DNA of 5,348 nt, from the NCBI GenBank assembly GCA_030649435.1, contig JAUSKE010000178.1, forward strand, positions 1-5,348, read 5' to 3'. Origin of the DNA: Deltaproteobacteria bacterium. Its GTDB lineage: Bacteria; UBA10199; JACPAL01; JACOUP01. The notes below the pieces were generated by a model. That model worked only from the letters and a program-made list of their open reading frames with translations, did no database searches and had not been told where the DNA came from. The position numbers and the translations under genes were made by a program. The stretch's first letter is position 1, and the number at the start of each line of letters is the position of its first letter. Below are positions 1 to 5,348 of the stretch, piece after piece.

Positions 1-3
1 CTC

Positions 4-648
4 ATGAAAATATTTATCGATACCGCCGATGTGAAAGAGATTCGTGAAGCCAATTCCATGGGGGTGATCGATGGCGTCACCACAAACCCCACCCTCGCCG
101 CGAAGAGTGGTCGTAACTACGTCGAGACCCTCAAAGAAATCTGTTCCATCATCGATGGGCCAATCAGCGCCGAAACAATCAGCCTCGATAAAGATGGGAT
201 GATGAAGGAGGCGTACGCCTTTCGAAAGATCCACAACAATATTGTGGTTAAAATCCCGATGACGGTCGAAGGGCTAAAGGCGGTGAAACAATGCACCACG
301 GAAGGGATCCCAACCAATGTCACCGTTGTCTTTACCGCCAATCAGGCGCTCCTCTGCGCCAAGGCAGGGGCAACTTTTGTCTCTCCCTTCGTCGGGCGAC
401 TTGATGATGTTTCGACCTATGGGATGGAAGTAATCCGCCAGATCCGACAGATCTACAATAATTTTGGATTCCGGACCCAGATCTTGACTGCGAGCGTCCG
501 TCATCCTGTGCATGTCTTGGAAGCAGCGCTCATGGGATCGGATGTCGTCACCTGCCCCCTCTCGGTCATCACCCAACTTGTGAAACACCCCCTAACCGAT
601 ATCGGGGTCCAGAAGTTTCTCGATGATTGGAAAAAAGTACCGAAGTAA
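4..648 (+). CDS. tal: Transaldolase (short TalC/FSA-type family)
   Basis: This 214-residue protein is predicted to be a cytosolic TIM-barrel aldolase of the non-oxidative pentose phosphate pathway, moving a dihydroxyacetone unit between sugar phosphates. Visible motifs are FIDTAD at residues 4-9 (acidic Asp6), TTNP at 26-29, the Schiff-base lysine Lys83 in VVKIPMT, and TASVR at 162-166 with Ser164. Compared with E. coli fructose-6-phosphate aldolase (numbering offset by 2), the residues that separate the two activities are of the transaldolase type: Glu57 where FSA has Gln59, and Phe129 where FSA has Tyr131. Ser127 replaces FSA Ala129, also as in transaldolases. The length is normal for the subfamily and the protein is complete. 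The ATG at 4 fits the conserved N-terminus, but only three bases precede it, so its ribosome site and promoter lie outside the window. It converges on azlD with a 6-bp gap. FSA activity is the alternative and is less likely. Confidence 0.93.
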   Translation: MKIFIDTADVKEIREANSMGVIDGVTTNPTLAAKSGRNYVETLKEICSIIDGPISAETISLDKDGMMKEAYAFRKIHNNIVVKIPMTVEGLKAVKQCTTEGIPTNVTVVFTANQALLCAKAGATFVSPFVGRLDDVSTYGMEVIRQIRQIYNNFGFRTQILTASVRHPVHVLEAALMGSDVVTCPLSVITQLVKHPLTDIGVQKFLDDWKKVPK

Positions 649-654
649 TCCCTG

Positions 655-981
655 TTACAAAACAAGAAGTCTTAGAAGTGCCACCCCGCCGATTCCGGTC
701 ACTAGTGTCACAGCCAAACTCTTTGTCTTGGCAGCGACAAGCATTGTCGGCAGAGCAATCCAAAGGTATAGATTGGAGCTGGAAAGATCGAACTGCCCTT
801 CTTTAATAAACAGTTCTGGCAAAAGAAGTGCTGAAAGGACGGAGACCGGGACGTAACGGAGCCAGATCACCATTGATCGTGGGAGTGTCCGACCCGCGAG
901 TAACCAAACCGGCAAAATTCGCGGGACCATAGTCACGACCGACATCAAAAGTACTGTTACAAGAATTAATCTTTCTTCCAT
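655..981 (-). CDS. azlD: AzlD-family branched-chain amino acid exporter, small subunit
   Basis: This 108-residue, very hydrophobic protein has the AzlD/YgaH size and pattern. About four membrane segments are visible, near residues 5-20, 36-57, 70-84 and 88-107. Family-like motifs are TMVPRILP at 17-24 and the LRYVPVSVLSALLLPEL stretch at 41-57. AzlD proteins work with the larger AzlC partner in the inner membrane; characterised pairs (B. subtilis AzlCD, E. coli YgaZH) export branched-chain amino acids and analogues. The partner is directly upstream: the azlC stop lies 16 bp inside this gene, so translation is probably coupled. The ATG at 981 is preceded by GGAG only 3 nt away, closer than ideal, which also fits coupling. 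The exact substrate cannot be read from the sequence. It is probably the last gene of its operon. Confidence 0.88.
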   Translation of the reverse strand: MEERLILVTVLLMSVVTMVPRILPVWLLAGRTLPRSMVIWLRYVPVSVLSALLLPELFIKEGQFDLSSSNLYLWIALPTMLVAAKTKSLAVTLVTGIGGVALLRLLVL

Positions 982-1655
982 AACTCCAATCCCATTCCCA
1001 AGGTGGCACCGATAACGGTTGCTATCAAAGTTGATCGGGACTCAAAACCAAGGTGACGAAACAAAAGTGAAGCGGCTCCGGCAATCAAGGCGATAAAAAC
1101 TGCCCGTCGTGTGCGAAGTTGTACAATAAGAAGGCCGATAAACATCGCCGGTAGCGCATAATCAAGGCCCAAAGGCCGAATGTCAGTAATCATCCCGCCC
1201 GCTTGATAACCGAGGAGAGATCCAAAAATCCAAGAGAGATGAGAAGTGAGATTGACTGCAAAAACATGACTCGGTATCGGCTCACCAGAAGGAAATTCCG
1301 TACTGTGAAGGGCAAAGGTTTCATCGGTCAGTTCCGTTGCAAAGAAAATTCTTTTGGATAGGGACCATCGTGCCAAAAACGGTGCGACCGAAGCTGCCAT
1401 TAAAAGATGACGAAGATTGACAATGAAGGTGGTCAAGACAACAGGAAGCAAGACTAGCCCCTGAGCAAAGAGGATGACCGCTATAAATTGCGCTGAACCG
1501 GCATAGACAAAAAAAGAAAGGGCGAGCGTCGCGACCAAAGAAAGATGGGCCCCGTGCGCCATTACCCCATACGCAAAAGCGAGTGGCAGGTACCCCATGA
1601 CCACCGGCGAGGCACGAACAATTCCTGAGAATGAGGAGGAGCGTGGGGTGGGCAA
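966..1655 (-). CDS. azlC: AzlC-family branched-chain amino acid exporter, large subunit
   Basis: This 229-residue membrane protein matches the AzlC/YgaZ family in length and motifs: YAGSAQF at 51-57, NLRHLLM at 80-86 and TDETFAL at 110-116. Hydrophobic segments fall near residues 18-33, 40-64, 66-83, 133-150, 164-180, 185-199 and 209-225, consistent with an integral inner-membrane permease. With AzlD it is expected to export branched-chain amino acids; the true substrate is inferred only from family. The start is a TTG codon at 1655-1653. It is supported by AAGGA 6 nt upstream and by the need to keep the N-terminal membrane segment; the first in-frame ATG (residue 20) would cut into it. The gene begins 2 bp after the mglA stop and its ribosome site lies inside the mglA 3' end, so the two are probably cotranscribed. 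It overlaps azlD by 16 bp. Confidence 0.9.
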   Translation of the reverse strand: MPTPRSSSFSGIVRASPVVMGYLPLAFAYGVMAHGAHLSLVATLALSFFVYAGSAQFIAVILFAQGLVLLPVVLTTFIVNLRHLLMAASVAPFLARWSLSKRIFFATELTDETFALHSTEFPSGEPIPSHVFAVNLTSHLSWIFGSLLGYQAGGMITDIRPLGLDYALPAMFIGLLIVQLRTRRAVFIALIAGAASLLFRHLGFESRSTLIATVIGATLGMGLELWKKD

Positions 1656-1657
1656 AA

Positions 1658-2245
1658 CTATTCCTTCTTCTGCAATTCCTTCAAGACCTGCTTGGCGATC
1701 GCCTGCATCCCTTCCATCACACCGGTTCCCTTGGTCGCAACTGATTCAAAGTCTGGGGCGCGACGCAGATTGAGGATTTCGCGAAGTTGCGCCAGTGGTG
1801 CCGCCTGGGGGATATCCCTCTTGTTGTACTGAAAAACAAAAGGGAGTTTATTAAAATCAACTTCCTGTTCCTGCAGATTTTTTTTGAGGCTCTCCAAACT
1901 CTGAAGGTTCGCCTCCATCTTGCTCACCTGAGAATCAGCAACAAAAACGACCCCATCGGTCCCCTTCAGGATAATCTTCCGGCTATTGGCATAAAGGACC
2001 TGCCCCGGTACACTATAAAGGTGGAGTCGGATCGTAAAGCCATTCACCTTGCCAAGCGACAGGGGGAGAAAATCAAAATAGATCGTCCGGTCGGTCTCTG
2101 CCGTCAGCGAAACAATCTTGCCGCTCTTATCGGCAGAAATCTTCTCGTAGATCTTGCGAAGCGTCGTCGATTTGCCGGAGAGGGCCGGGCCAAAGTAGAC
2201 TATTTTGCAATTAATCTCTTTTTCCCGTGGATTGATGAATGACAT
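1658..2245 (-). CDS. mglA: MglA-like small Ras-type GTPase
   Basis: This 195-residue protein belongs to the MglA family, prokaryotic Ras-like GTPases that in Myxococcus set the leading cell pole and drive gliding and type IV pilus motility, usually with the MglB GTPase-activating protein. GTPase motifs: P-loop G19-PALS-GKS26, Arg53 in the TDRT switch I stretch, Ser78-VPGQ82 in switch II (MglA proteins lack the usual DxxG aspartate), NKRD at 141-144, and an SVATKG G5-like loop at 168-173. Arg53 and Gln82 fall at the same numbers as the M. xanthus catalytic residues. Position 21 is Ala where M. xanthus has Gly21, and Ser78 replaces Thr78. The ATG at 2245 gives the family-typical MSFIN start, although no Shine-Dalgarno sequence precedes it. 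No mglB is adjacent; the gene sits 2 bp upstream of azlC. The family is clear, but a motility role is only inferred, and it could be a divergent paralog with another polarity or regulatory task. Confidence 0.9.
   Translation of the reverse strand: MSFINPREKEINCKIVYFGPALSGKSTTLRKIYEKISADKSGKIVSLTAETDRTIYFDFLPLSLGKVNGFTIRLHLYSVPGQVLYANSRKIILKGTDGVVFVADSQVSKMEANLQSLESLKKNLQEQEVDFNKLPFVFQYNKRDIPQAAPLAQLREILNLRRAPDFESVATKGTGVMEGMQAIAKQVLKELQKKE
1662..1666 (-). promoter_or_regulatory. Ribosome binding site deciding the azlC TTG start
   Basis: On the - strand this reads AAGGA and is followed by a 6-nt spacer to the TTG at 1655-1653. It lies within the last codons of mglA, so azlC translation probably follows that of mglA. 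No ATG is available nearby in frame, which makes this site the main support for the TTG start. Confidence 0.65.
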
Positions 2246-2267
2246 GGCTGAAAGGGTAACACGGCCT

Positions 2268-2273
2268 GTTATA
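2268..2273 (-). promoter_or_regulatory. Possible -10 element for mglA-azlC-azlD
   Basis: On the - strand this reads TATAAC, five of six matches to the sigma-70 -10 consensus. It lies in the only sizeable gap upstream of mglA and would place transcription start about 16 nt before the ATG. No convincing -35 hexamer is found at 16-18 nt spacing; that region is taken up by the inverted repeat. In AT-rich DNA such a match can arise by chance, so this is a weak call. Confidence 0.25.
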
Positions 2274-2325
2274 GTATTTCAACTTTTTATTCGTGCGATA
2301 GTGCGGATAAAAAGTTAGAAATACT
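2273..2325. repeat. Long AT-rich inverted repeat between lipA and mglA
   Basis: The left arm (2273-2290) pairs with the right arm (2307-2325) over 18 base pairs with a single unpaired A at 2317. The inner ten pairs (AACTTTTTAT against ATAAAAAGTT) and the outer eight (AGTATTTC against GAAATACT) are perfect. The 16-base loop at 2291-2306 holds two direct copies of GTGCG. The right arm ends on the first base of the lipA stop codon complement. The position suits an end-of-transcript hairpin for lpd-lipB-lipA, but the stem is AT-rich and no T-run follows it in the - direction, so it is not a canonical intrinsic terminator. It could equally be an operator for mglA, because the candidate -10 element abuts its left end. 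Confidence 0.8.
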
Positions 2326-3266
2326 TATGGTTTACCACAAACAGCGTCAATTGGGAAAAGTCCCGCCGCCTGCCGATCGGCCCGATAGGAGCTTCGGACC
2401 AACGGTCCGGACTCCACATGGGCAAATCCCATTTTCTCCCCAATCTCTTGGTACTCCTTAAATAGAGCTGGCGAAATATAATCGATAACCGGATGATGCT
2501 GCCAAGAGGGACGAAGGTATTGGCCAAGGGTCAAGATCTGGCAATCAACCTTTCGTAAATCTTCCATCGCCTGAATGACTTCTTCCTGTTTTTCACCAAG
2601 GCCCAGCATGAGACCACTCTTCGTCATCATCCCAAATTCTTTACGTGTAAAATCAAGGGCTGCGAGAGACCAATCATAGCGGCTCTGCGGACGGATCCGT
2701 GTCTGTAGCGAGGCCACTGTCTCAAGATTGTGGGCCAGGACATCAGGCGCTGCCTGACAGATGATGGTCAAGAGATCCGGACGACCATGAAAGTCTGGGA
2801 TCAATGACTCGATCTTCATACCAGGGCAGAGTTCTCTTGTCTTTGTTATCGTCGCGGCCCAGTGCGAGGCCCCTTCATCTGGCAGATCGTCGCGATCGAC
2901 CGAGGTAATCACGGTATATTTCAGATTTAACTTGGAGAGCATCGTCGCCACTTCTTCCGGCTCGTGCGTGTTCAAGGCGCCCGGGCGGCCGGTTGGGACA
3001 TCGCAGAAACGACAAGAGCGGGTGCAAACATTGCCGAGGATCATCACGGTGAGCGTGCCATAATTCCAACACTCACCAATGTTCGGGCAAGAGGCCGATT
3101 CGCAAACGGTGTGAAGCCCGTGCTCGCGAACAAGCGTTTTTAGACGATGGTACTCATCCCCTTGTGGCATCCGAACTTTGAGCCACTCCGGGTGCCTCGT
3201 CTTAGAGCTCTTGGGTGACTCACCCTTCCGCCACTCGCTCGCAACTTGTGTCTTCTTGTATCTCAT
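2325..3266 (-). CDS. lipA: Lipoyl synthase (radical SAM)
   Basis: This 313-residue protein catalyses the last step of lipoate synthesis, inserting two sulfur atoms into octanoyl groups attached to lipoyl domains, using S-adenosylmethionine. Both iron-sulfur sites are intact: the auxiliary cluster cysteines Cys55, Cys60 and Cys66 (CX4CX5C) and the radical SAM cysteines Cys81, Cys85 and Cys88 (CX3CX2C). The auxiliary cluster's serine ligand lies in the RSSY motif at 291-294. Other family landmarks are the HPEWLKV segment at 25-31 and TSVDRDDLPD at 121-130. The ATG at 3266 is the only usable start ahead of HPEWLKV: an in-frame TGA lies just upstream and the next Met is residue 33, inside the conserved region. 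The gene therefore overlaps the lipB 3' end by 47 bp, and no clear Shine-Dalgarno precedes it. It is the third gene of the lpd-lipB-lipA unit. Confidence 0.97.
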   Translation of the reverse strand: MRYKKTQVASEWRKGESPKSSKTRHPEWLKVRMPQGDEYHRLKTLVREHGLHTVCESASCPNIGECWNYGTLTVMILGNVCTRSCRFCDVPTGRPGALNTHEPEEVATMLSKLNLKYTVITSVDRDDLPDEGASHWAATITKTRELCPGMKIESLIPDFHGRPDLLTIICQAAPDVLAHNLETVASLQTRIRPQSRYDWSLAALDFTRKEFGMMTKSGLMLGLGEKQEEVIQAMEDLRKVDCQILTLGQYLRPSWQHHPVIDYISPALFKEYQEIGEKMGFAHVESGPLVRSSYRADRQAAGLFPIDAVCGKP

Positions 3267-3960
3267 TTTGATTCACTGATTCTAAAGCACTCTCAAAAAG
3301 ATCCTCCCAATGATGGATGATCCGCGCCTCAACCTCTGCCGTTGAAACCTCCACCCCTTCCTCTTGCATTGAAGTCATCTCACAACCGGCGAGGCCACAA
3401 GGATCCATCCATTGAAAACCGGAAAGGTCGTTATTCACATTGAGGGCAAAGCCGTGACGGGTCACCCCTTGATGCAAACGAATCCCAACTGATGCTATTT
3501 TTTTCCCCTTCGTCCAAACACCAATAATTTTCTCACGAGTTTCGGCAACAATGCCGAAATCAGCCAACACACGGATCAGCATCTTTTGAAGGTGGCAGAC
3601 AAAGTCAGAGACCGACCAATGGTGGTCTGAGATCTTGACGATCGGGTAACCGACCACCTGCCCGGGATTATGATAAGTAATCTTGCCACCACGGTCAGTA
3701 TCGCGAAGGTCGATCCCCTGTTTTTCCAAGTCCTCTCGAGAAACTTTTAAAAATTGCCAGCCCCCGGAAAGCCCAACCGTAATGACTGGCCGGTGCTGCA
3801 GAAGAAGGAGGGTATCCGGAATCTGGTCCTGCAACCGTTGGGCATGGAGCTCCACCTGCTTCGCCAGCGCCTCGTCATAGGCCATCGGTCCGGGACACAA
3901 GGTTACAATCGGCCCTTCCATCACCAGTTTCTTAAACATGAATCGCACAGCCGTAGGCAT
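3220..3960 (-). CDS. lipB: Octanoyl-ACP:protein N-octanoyltransferase
   Basis: LipB transfers octanoate from acyl carrier protein to a lysine of lipoyl domains, supplying the substrate for LipA. The 246-residue reading frame shows the family signatures: DRGGKITYH at 89-97, catalytic Lys154 in GKKIASVG, RHGFALNVN at 168-176, and catalytic Cys188 in DPCG. The Lys-Cys distance of 34 equals E. coli Lys135-Cys169. One difference is Asn98, where TYHGPGQ normally has Gly. The C-terminal tail of about 20 residues goes beyond the usual domain and is the part that overlaps lipA by 47 bp. The start is uncertain. The ATG at 3960 has GGAGG 9 nt upstream and overlaps lpd by 29 bp; the ATGs at 3939 (8-bp overlap) and 3921 (10-bp gap) are nearer the usual LipB N-terminus but lack a good ribosome site. 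It is the middle gene of the lipoate operon. Confidence 0.95.
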   Translation of the reverse strand: MPTAVRFMFKKLVMEGPIVTLCPGPMAYDEALAKQVELHAQRLQDQIPDTLLLLQHRPVITVGLSGGWQFLKVSREDLEKQGIDLRDTDRGGKITYHNPGQVVGYPIVKISDHHWSVSDFVCHLQKMLIRVLADFGIVAETREKIIGVWTKGKKIASVGIRLHQGVTRHGFALNVNNDLSGFQWMDPCGLAGCEMTSMQEEGVEVSTAEVEARIIHHWEDLFESALESVNQNEIQEDTSCERVAEG

Positions 3961-5323
3961 TTGCCGCCGCCTCCATCACCGCCTCGGACAAGGTTGGGTG
4001 ACTATGGATCGATTGATAGAGCGATTCACCCGTCGCCTCAAGATTCATTGCGGTGGTCACCTCAGCCACGAGTTCAGTGACACCAGCCCCCACAAGATGG
4101 ACCCCCAAAATTTCTCCATACTGATCATCGACGATTACTTTAACGAAACCGAATGACTCACCACTCGAAAGGGCCCGGCCCGAGGCCTGAAATGGGAAAC
4201 GACCGACACGGATCTTGTCCGTTTTTTCCCTCGCCTGCTTTTCAGTCAAACCAACATGGGCCACCTGCGGCTCACAGTAGACGCACGAGGGGATCCGGTC
4301 GTAGTTGATCGGGTGTGGTGTCTTTCCCGCAATCCCTTCAACAGCGGCGATCCCCTCCACACTCGCCACATGGGCAAGGAGCGGCGGACCGATCAGGTCA
4401 CCAATCGCGTAGATCCCATCCTTCGCCGTCTGGAATCGTTCATTAACCTTGACGAAACCGTTCTTTTCATCACCGGAGAGGACTTTTTTGCCAAAGACAT
4501 CGCCGTTTCCCTGCATCCCGACAGCAACCAAAAGAACATCGGCTGTTGTTTCCCCCTTTTGTTCGCCGGAACGCCATAGGATCTTCACGCCACTGGCTGT
4601 TTTCTCAACTTTTTCAACAGAGGTATTGGTGTGGATCTTCCACCCTTCTTTTTTGTAATGTTTCTCCAACGCGTCGCTCACCTCGGCATCTTCGAGGGGT
4701 AGGATATTCGGCGCAATCTCAAAGAGAGAAACTTCGGCCCCGAGACTTTGATAGAAATAAGCCATCTCGACACCGATAGCGCCTGCCCCAACAATCGCCA
4801 GCTGTTTGGGGAATTTCTGAAGTTGGATCGCCTCACGATAGGTGATAATTTTTTCTCCATCCGGCTCCATACCGGGAAGAACTTTTGGCCGAGCCCCGGT
4901 CGCCAAAATAATATTCTTGGCCGAGAGCTCCTTTTCCCCCTGACTCGATTTGAGACCAACTTTGCCGGGAGCAATTAGTTCTGCCTGACCTTCATGGAGA
5001 TCGATCTTGTTTTTGCGAAAGAGAAACTGGACCCCTTTTTCCAGACGACCGGCAACAGTGCGGCTCCTTTTGATGACAGACGAAAAATCGAAACCAATTT
5101 CCCCAGTCTTCAATCCATATTCATCAGCCTTCTTCATTTTTTGAAAGAGGTGGGCGCTCTCCAAAAGTGATTTTGTCGGGATGCAACCCCAGTTGAGGCA
5201 AACACCTCCGACTTTTTCTTTTTCAATAGCGGCGACCTTGAGCCCCAGTTGGGCCGCCCGGATCGCAGCAACATAACCTCCCGGTCCGGTTCCAATCACG
5301 ATCAGATCATAAGTTTCGCTCAT
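3932..5323 (-). CDS. lpd: Dihydrolipoamide dehydrogenase (E3)
   Basis: This 463-residue flavoprotein reoxidises dihydrolipoyl groups with NAD+, as the E3 subunit of pyruvate and other 2-oxoacid dehydrogenases or of the glycine cleavage system. It is full length. In order: the FAD-binding GTGPGG at 11-16, the redox-active disulfide Cys42/Cys47 in CLNWGCIPTK, the ATG motif at 141-143, the NAD-binding GAGAIG at 179-184, the second FAD motif YAIGDL at 305-310, and the dimerisation domain ending in the catalytic pair His442 and Glu447 of HPTLSE. The ATG at 5323 is well supported by GAAAGGA 8 nt upstream. It is the first gene of the lipoate cluster in this window. Genes for E1/E2 complex subunits, often found upstream of such clusters, could lie beyond the right edge. 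It overlaps the longest lipB frame by 29 bp. Confidence 0.97.
   Translation of the reverse strand: MSETYDLIVIGTGPGGYVAAIRAAQLGLKVAAIEKEKVGGVCLNWGCIPTKSLLESAHLFQKMKKADEYGLKTGEIGFDFSSVIKRSRTVAGRLEKGVQFLFRKNKIDLHEGQAELIAPGKVGLKSSQGEKELSAKNIILATGARPKVLPGMEPDGEKIITYREAIQLQKFPKQLAIVGAGAIGVEMAYFYQSLGAEVSLFEIAPNILPLEDAEVSDALEKHYKKEGWKIHTNTSVEKVEKTASGVKILWRSGEQKGETTADVLLVAVGMQGNGDVFGKKVLSGDEKNGFVKVNERFQTAKDGIYAIGDLIGPPLLAHVASVEGIAAVEGIAGKTPHPINYDRIPSCVYCEPQVAHVGLTEKQAREKTDKIRVGRFPFQASGRALSSGESFGFVKVIVDDQYGEILGVHLVGAGVTELVAEVTTAMNLEATGESLYQSIHSHPTLSEAVMEAAANAYGCAIHV
3970..3974 (-). promoter_or_regulatory. Ribosome binding site inside lpd favouring the long lipB start
   Basis: The - strand reads GGAGG and lies 9 nt before the ATG at 3960. 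It also encodes part of the Met-Glu-Ala-Ala stretch near the Lpd C-terminus, so it could be a coding coincidence. The two later candidate lipB ATGs have nothing comparable upstream. Confidence 0.45.
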
Positions 5324-5331
5324 CGCTTTTT

Positions 5332-5338
5332 TCCTTTC
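5332..5338 (-). promoter_or_regulatory. Ribosome binding site of lpd
   Basis: The - strand reads GAAAGGA, with 8 nt between it and the lpd ATG at 5323. Only 25 bases lie beyond the start codon, so no promoter can be assessed, and lpd may be an internal gene of a longer operon entering from the right edge. Confidence 0.7.
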
Positions 5339-5348
5339 TTGGCTTTTT

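Noticed and set aside
274..588. 104-residue open frame on the - strand inside the transaldolase gene
   Set aside because: It is a shadow of a well-conserved gene with no domain-like pattern.
701..708. Short palindrome CACTAGTG within azlD
   Set aside because: It is only 8 bp and within coding sequence; chance is the simplest explanation.
1787..2242. 151-residue open frame on the + strand opposite mglA
   Set aside because: It is fully antisense to a clearly conserved GTPase, has no recognisable motif, and its composition looks like a mirrored coding frame.
2273..2325. Calling the inverted repeat a standard Rho-independent terminator
   Set aside because: The stem is AT-rich and no T-run follows it in the direction of lipA transcription, so I list it as an inverted repeat of unknown role.
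3754..4080. + strand open frames across the lipB/lpd junction
   Set aside because: They are rich in Arg, Pro and Ser, with no motif, and lie opposite two conserved enzymes.
4274..4285. Extra CXXC (Cys347 and Cys350) in the Lpd dimerisation domain as a possible metal or redox site
   Set aside because: From memory, similar TYCxPQVASVG-type segments occur in many bacterial dihydrolipoamide dehydrogenases, so it looks like a normal subfamily feature.

Overview
This 5,348-base window is a compact bacterial chromosomal segment with seven protein genes and almost no intergenic DNA. One gene (transaldolase) is on the + strand at the left edge; the other six are on the - strand. The best lineage hint is a 195-residue MglA-type small GTPase whose N-terminus aligns without gaps with the Myxococcus MglA pattern (MSFIN..., REINCKIVY..GP.L.GK). 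Together with a bacterial-type lpd-lipB-lipA cluster and roughly balanced base composition, this suggests a Gram-negative bacterium of the deltaproteobacterial/Myxococcota/Bdellovibrionota type or a related uncultured lineage. That placement is inference; there is no rRNA or other phylogenetic marker here.

Layout from left to right: (1) 4-648, +, a transaldolase of the short TalC/FSA family. (2) 655-981 and 966-1655, -, the two subunits of an AzlC/AzlD branched-chain amino acid exporter, overlapping by 16 bp. (3) 1658-2245, -, the MglA-like GTPase, only 2 bp upstream of azlC and therefore probably cotranscribed with it. (4) 2246-2324, the only real intergenic gap, mostly filled by a long AT-rich inverted repeat. 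(5) 2325-3266 lipA, 3220-3960 lipB and 3932-5323 lpd, all -, with each gene overlapping the next.

Functionally the right half is a lipoate module. LipB moves octanoate from acyl carrier protein onto lipoyl domains, LipA inserts the two sulfurs, and Lpd (E3) reoxidises the resulting dihydrolipoyl arm in 2-oxoacid dehydrogenase or glycine cleavage complexes. Transcription runs lpd to lipB to lipA, and the overlaps suggest translational coupling. The left half appears to be a second transcription unit, mglA-azlC-azlD, pairing a polarity/motility-type GTPase with an amino acid exporter. It converges tail to tail with the transaldolase gene across a 6-bp gap.

I found no mobile element, CRISPR array, RNA gene or clear candidate for a new system. 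The points most worth a second look are the bulged inverted repeat at 2273-2325, the alanine at the Ras-Gly12-equivalent position of the MglA P-loop, the lack of an adjacent mglB, and the unusually long lipB/lipA reading-frame overlap.
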